DNA of 6,191 nucleotides from an uncultured Rhodanobacter sp. (GTDB taxonomy: Bacteria > Pseudomonadota > Gammaproteobacteria > Xanthomonadales > Rhodanobacteraceae), in assembly GCA_937906285.1 (NCBI GenBank), contig CALCWL010000434.1, positions 1-6,191 on the forward strand. Direction: 5' to 3'. A program made the translations under genes and the position numbers. Every line of letters begins with the position of its first letter. The stretch's first letter is position 1. The notes beneath the pieces are model-generated. The model saw only the letters and a program-made list of their open reading frames with translations, made no database searches and was not told where the DNA came from. This document shows positions 4,142 through 6,191 of the stretch, piece after piece.

Positions 4142-6191
4142 GCGCGCCGACCCCGCCCGCAGCGCCGCCGCCGCGCCCGGCCTCGCTGGTCAACCGCATC
4201 GTCGCCTTCGCGCTGCAGCAGCGCATGCTGATGGTGCTGCTGGCGCTGGGCCTGGCCGCGGCCGGCGTGTGGTCGTACCACGTGCTGCCGATGGACGCGT
4301 ACCCGAACCTGTCGCCGCCGATGGTCGACATCGTCACGCAGTGGCCGGGCCATTCGGCCGAGGAAGTGGAGCGGCTGATCACGGTGCCGGTGGAGCTGGG
4401 CATGAACGCCATCCCCGGCATGGTCACCAAGCGCTCGGTGTCGCTGTACGGCCTGTCCGATGTCACGCTCGGCTTCGCCGACGGCACCGATCCGTATTTC
4501 GCGCGCCAGCGCGTGCGCAACCGCCTGCCGGATGTCGAACTTCCCGACGGCGTGTCCTCGTCGATGTCGCCGATGTCGCCGCCGTCGGGGCTGGTCTACC
4601 GCTACGTGCTGCAGAGCACCGACCGCTCACCGATGGAGCTGAAGACGCTGAACGACTGGGTCGTCGCGCCGCAGTACCGTGCCGTACCCGGCGTGGCCGA
4701 CGACTCCGGCTTCGGCGGCGGCACCATGCAGTACCAGGTGTTGCTCGATCCGGTGAAGATCGCCGCGCTGGGCATGTCGGTGGCGCAGGTCGAGGCCGCG
4801 CTGGCAGCCAACAACGGCAATGCCGGCGGCGGCTTCTACACTCAGGGCGGGCAGTTCTTCTACGTGCGCGGACTGGGCCGACTCGAAACCGTGCGGGACA
4901 TCGGCAACGTGGTGCTGGCGGTGCACGACGGCACGCCGATCCTGGTGAAGAACGTCGGCACCGTGCAGGTCGGCATCGCGCCGCGGCTGGGCGAGTTCGG
5001 CTACATGGGCCAGGACGACGCGGTGGAAGGCGTGGTGCTGGCGCTGACCGGCTCGAAGACCGAGAACGTGCTGCAGCGGGTCGAGGCCAAGACGCAGGAG
5101 CTCAACCGCGAGGTGCTGCCCGACGACGTCAAGATCCACCCGTTCTACGACCTCACCGACCTGATCGGCCAGACCAAGGCGGTGGTGATGCACAACCTGC
5201 TGCTGGGCATGGTGCTGGTGGTCGCGGTGCTGATCTTCTTCCTCTACGACGTGCGTGCCGGGCTGATCGTGGCGGTGACGATCCCGCTGGCGCTGCTGTT
5301 CGCCTTCGTGTGCCTGGATCTGAAGGGCGCTTCGGCCAACCTGCTGTCGATCGGCGCGGTGGACTTCGGCATCCTGGTCGATGGCGCGATCTTCATGGTC
5401 GAGAACATCTTCCGCGAACTGGCTGCGCGGCAGGGCACCGGGTTCGACATCCGCGAGGTGATCCAGAGCGCCGCCTCGGAAGTGGACCGCCCGCTGGTCT
5501 ACGCGGTGGCGGTGATCGTGGCCAGCTTTCTGCCGATCTACGTGCTGGCCGGGCCTTCCGGCACGCTGTTCAAGCCGATGGCCGACACCATGATCTTCGC
5601 CCTGGTCGGTTCGCTGCTGGTGACGCTGACCCTGCTGCCGGTGCTGTGCGCGCTGTTCATGCGCCGCGGCGTGCGCGAGCGGCGCAACGCGATGTACGAA
5701 AAGTTCAGGAGCTGGTACGTGCGCGGGCTCGAACGCCTGCAATCGTATGCCTGGCGGGTGACCGGCGCCTCGCTGTTGTTGCTGATCGTGGCGCTGGTCA
5801 TGATGCGCGGCATCGGCGCCGAATTCATGCCGCACCTGGACGAAGGCTCGCTGTGGGTGCGCGCCACCATGCCGTACACCATCTCCTTCGACGAGGCCTC
5901 GAAGATCTCGCCGCAGATACGGCAGATCCTGCGCTCTTTCCCCGAGGTCACCACGGTCGGCTCCGAACTTGGCCGTCCGGACGACGGTACTGATTCCACC
6001 GGCTTCTTCAACGACGAGTTCTTCGTCGGCCTGAAACCGTACTCGCAGTGGGACGACAAGTACCGCAGCAAGCAGGACCTGATCGCGGCGATCGACAAGA
6101 AGCTTTCGGTGTTTCCCGGCATCCAGTTCAACTACACCCAGCCGGCCGAGGATGCGGTGGACGAGGCCGAGACCGGCCTGAAAAGCTCGCT
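4138..6191 (+). CDS. Heavy-metal efflux RND permease, CzcA/CusA family (3' end outside window)
   Basis: Inner-membrane proton/substrate antiporter that drives the tripartite complex. The ATG at 4138 overlaps the adaptor TGA (ATGA). The frame stays open to the edge: 684 codons, about two thirds of the usual ~1040. After a Pro/Ala-rich start (residues 2-15), TM1 spans about 30-50, followed by LPMDAYPNLSPP and PGHSAEEVERLI, hallmarks of heavy-metal RND pumps. The first periplasmic porter/docking region (about 50-345) contains DPYFARQRVRNRLP. TM2-TM6 lie at about 353-374, 378-393, 401-425, 451-470 and 483-508, TM7 at about 542-560, and the second periplasmic region starts at MPHLDEGSLWVRA. TM4 carries VDFGILVDGAIFMVEN with Asp409, Asp415 and Glu422, spaced as in CzcA (402, 408, 415); CusA has AIAIGAMVDAA there. 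This favours divalent cations over Cu/Ag, but the substrate is not proven. The subgroup ending PEVTTVGSELGRPDDGTDSTGFFNDEFFVGLKP is, from memory, widespread and often named CusA/CzcA without experiments. Confidence 0.95.
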   Translation, partial: MSAPTPPAAPPPRPASLVNRIVAFALQQRMLMVLLALGLAAAGVWSYHVLPMDAYPNLSPPMVDIVTQWPGHSAEEVERLITVPVELGMNAIPGMVTKRSVSLYGLSDVTLGFADGTDPYFARQRVRNRLPDVELPDGVSSSMSPMSPPSGLVYRYVLQSTDRSPMELKTLNDWVVAPQYRAVPGVADDSGFGGGTMQYQVLLDPVKIAALGMSVAQVEAALAANNGNAGGGFYTQGGQFFYVRGLGRLETVRDIGNVVLAVHDGTPILVKNVGTVQVGIAPRLGEFGYMGQDDAVEGVVLALTGSKTENVLQRVEAKTQELNREVLPDDVKIHPFYDLTDLIGQTKAVVMHNLLLGMVLVVAVLIFFLYDVRAGLIVAVTIPLALLFAFVCLDLKGASANLLSIGAVDFGILVDGAIFMVENIFRELAARQGTGFDIREVIQSAASEVDRPLVYAVAVIVASFLPIYVLAGPSGTLFKPMADTMIFALVGSLLVTLTLLPVLCALFMRRGVRERRNAMYEKFRSWYVRGLERLQSYAWRVTGASLLLLIVALVMMRGIGAEFMPHLDEGSLWVRATMPYTISFDEASKISPQIRQILRSFPEVTTVGSELGRPDDGTDSTGFFNDEFFVGLKPYSQWDDKYRSKQDLIAAIDKKLSVFPGIQFNYTQPAEDAVDEAETGLKSS

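Noticed and set aside
4627..5835. Minus-strand open frame opposite the pump gene (402 codons)
   Set aside because: His/Gln/Arg-rich shadow with no domain or signal; the opposite strand encodes the membrane helices of the pump.
4053..5993. Long + strand open frame of 646 codons overlapping the pump gene
   Set aside because: It is frame-shifted relative to the pump and gives Arg/Gly/Ala-rich sequence without motifs, while the frame from 4138 gives a textbook RND permease running off the window.

Overview
The window is GC-rich DNA, and the codon use looks alike in all four genes, so I see no sign of a compositional boundary. The receptor at the left belongs to the large TonB-dependent receptor group common in Xanthomonas- and Caulobacter-type bacteria. 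Together with the gene style, this suggests a gammaproteobacterium of the Xanthomonadales/Lysobacterales (Rhodanobacter, Dyella or Xanthomonas relatives). That assignment is inference from protein style only.

Layout, all on the + strand. Positions 1-1223 hold the C-terminal half of a TonB-dependent outer-membrane receptor whose 5' part lies outside the window. Positions 1224-1488 are an intergenic region with a small GC hairpin, a much stronger hairpin that can form in two mutually exclusive ways, a weak promoter candidate and an 18-codon upstream ORF. Positions 1489-3000 encode an outer-membrane factor lipoprotein (NodT/OprM/CusC type). Positions 2990-4141 encode a periplasmic adaptor lipoprotein (CzcB-like). 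From 4138 to the right edge runs the first ~684 codons of a resistance-nodulation-division (RND) permease of the heavy-metal efflux (CzcA/CusA) family.

The last three genes overlap by 11 and 4 bases and make up a complete tripartite efflux operon in the order outer-membrane factor, adaptor, pump, the same order as czcCBA. The pump would use the proton gradient to drive substrate, probably a divalent metal cation, into a channel that the adaptor seals between inner and outer membranes. The pump has the Asp/Asp/Glu pattern of the CzcA branch in its fourth membrane helix. The adaptor has no methionines in its N-terminal half, which argues against a Cu(I)/Ag(I) Cus-type system. The actual substrate cannot be read from the sequence. 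No regulator, two-component system, CusF-like chaperone or cation diffusion facilitator gene is in the window.

I do not see a clearly new system. The best second-look points are the alternative hairpins and the leader ORF before the efflux operon, a hairpin sitting just before the pump start codon, and the unresolved substrate of the pump.
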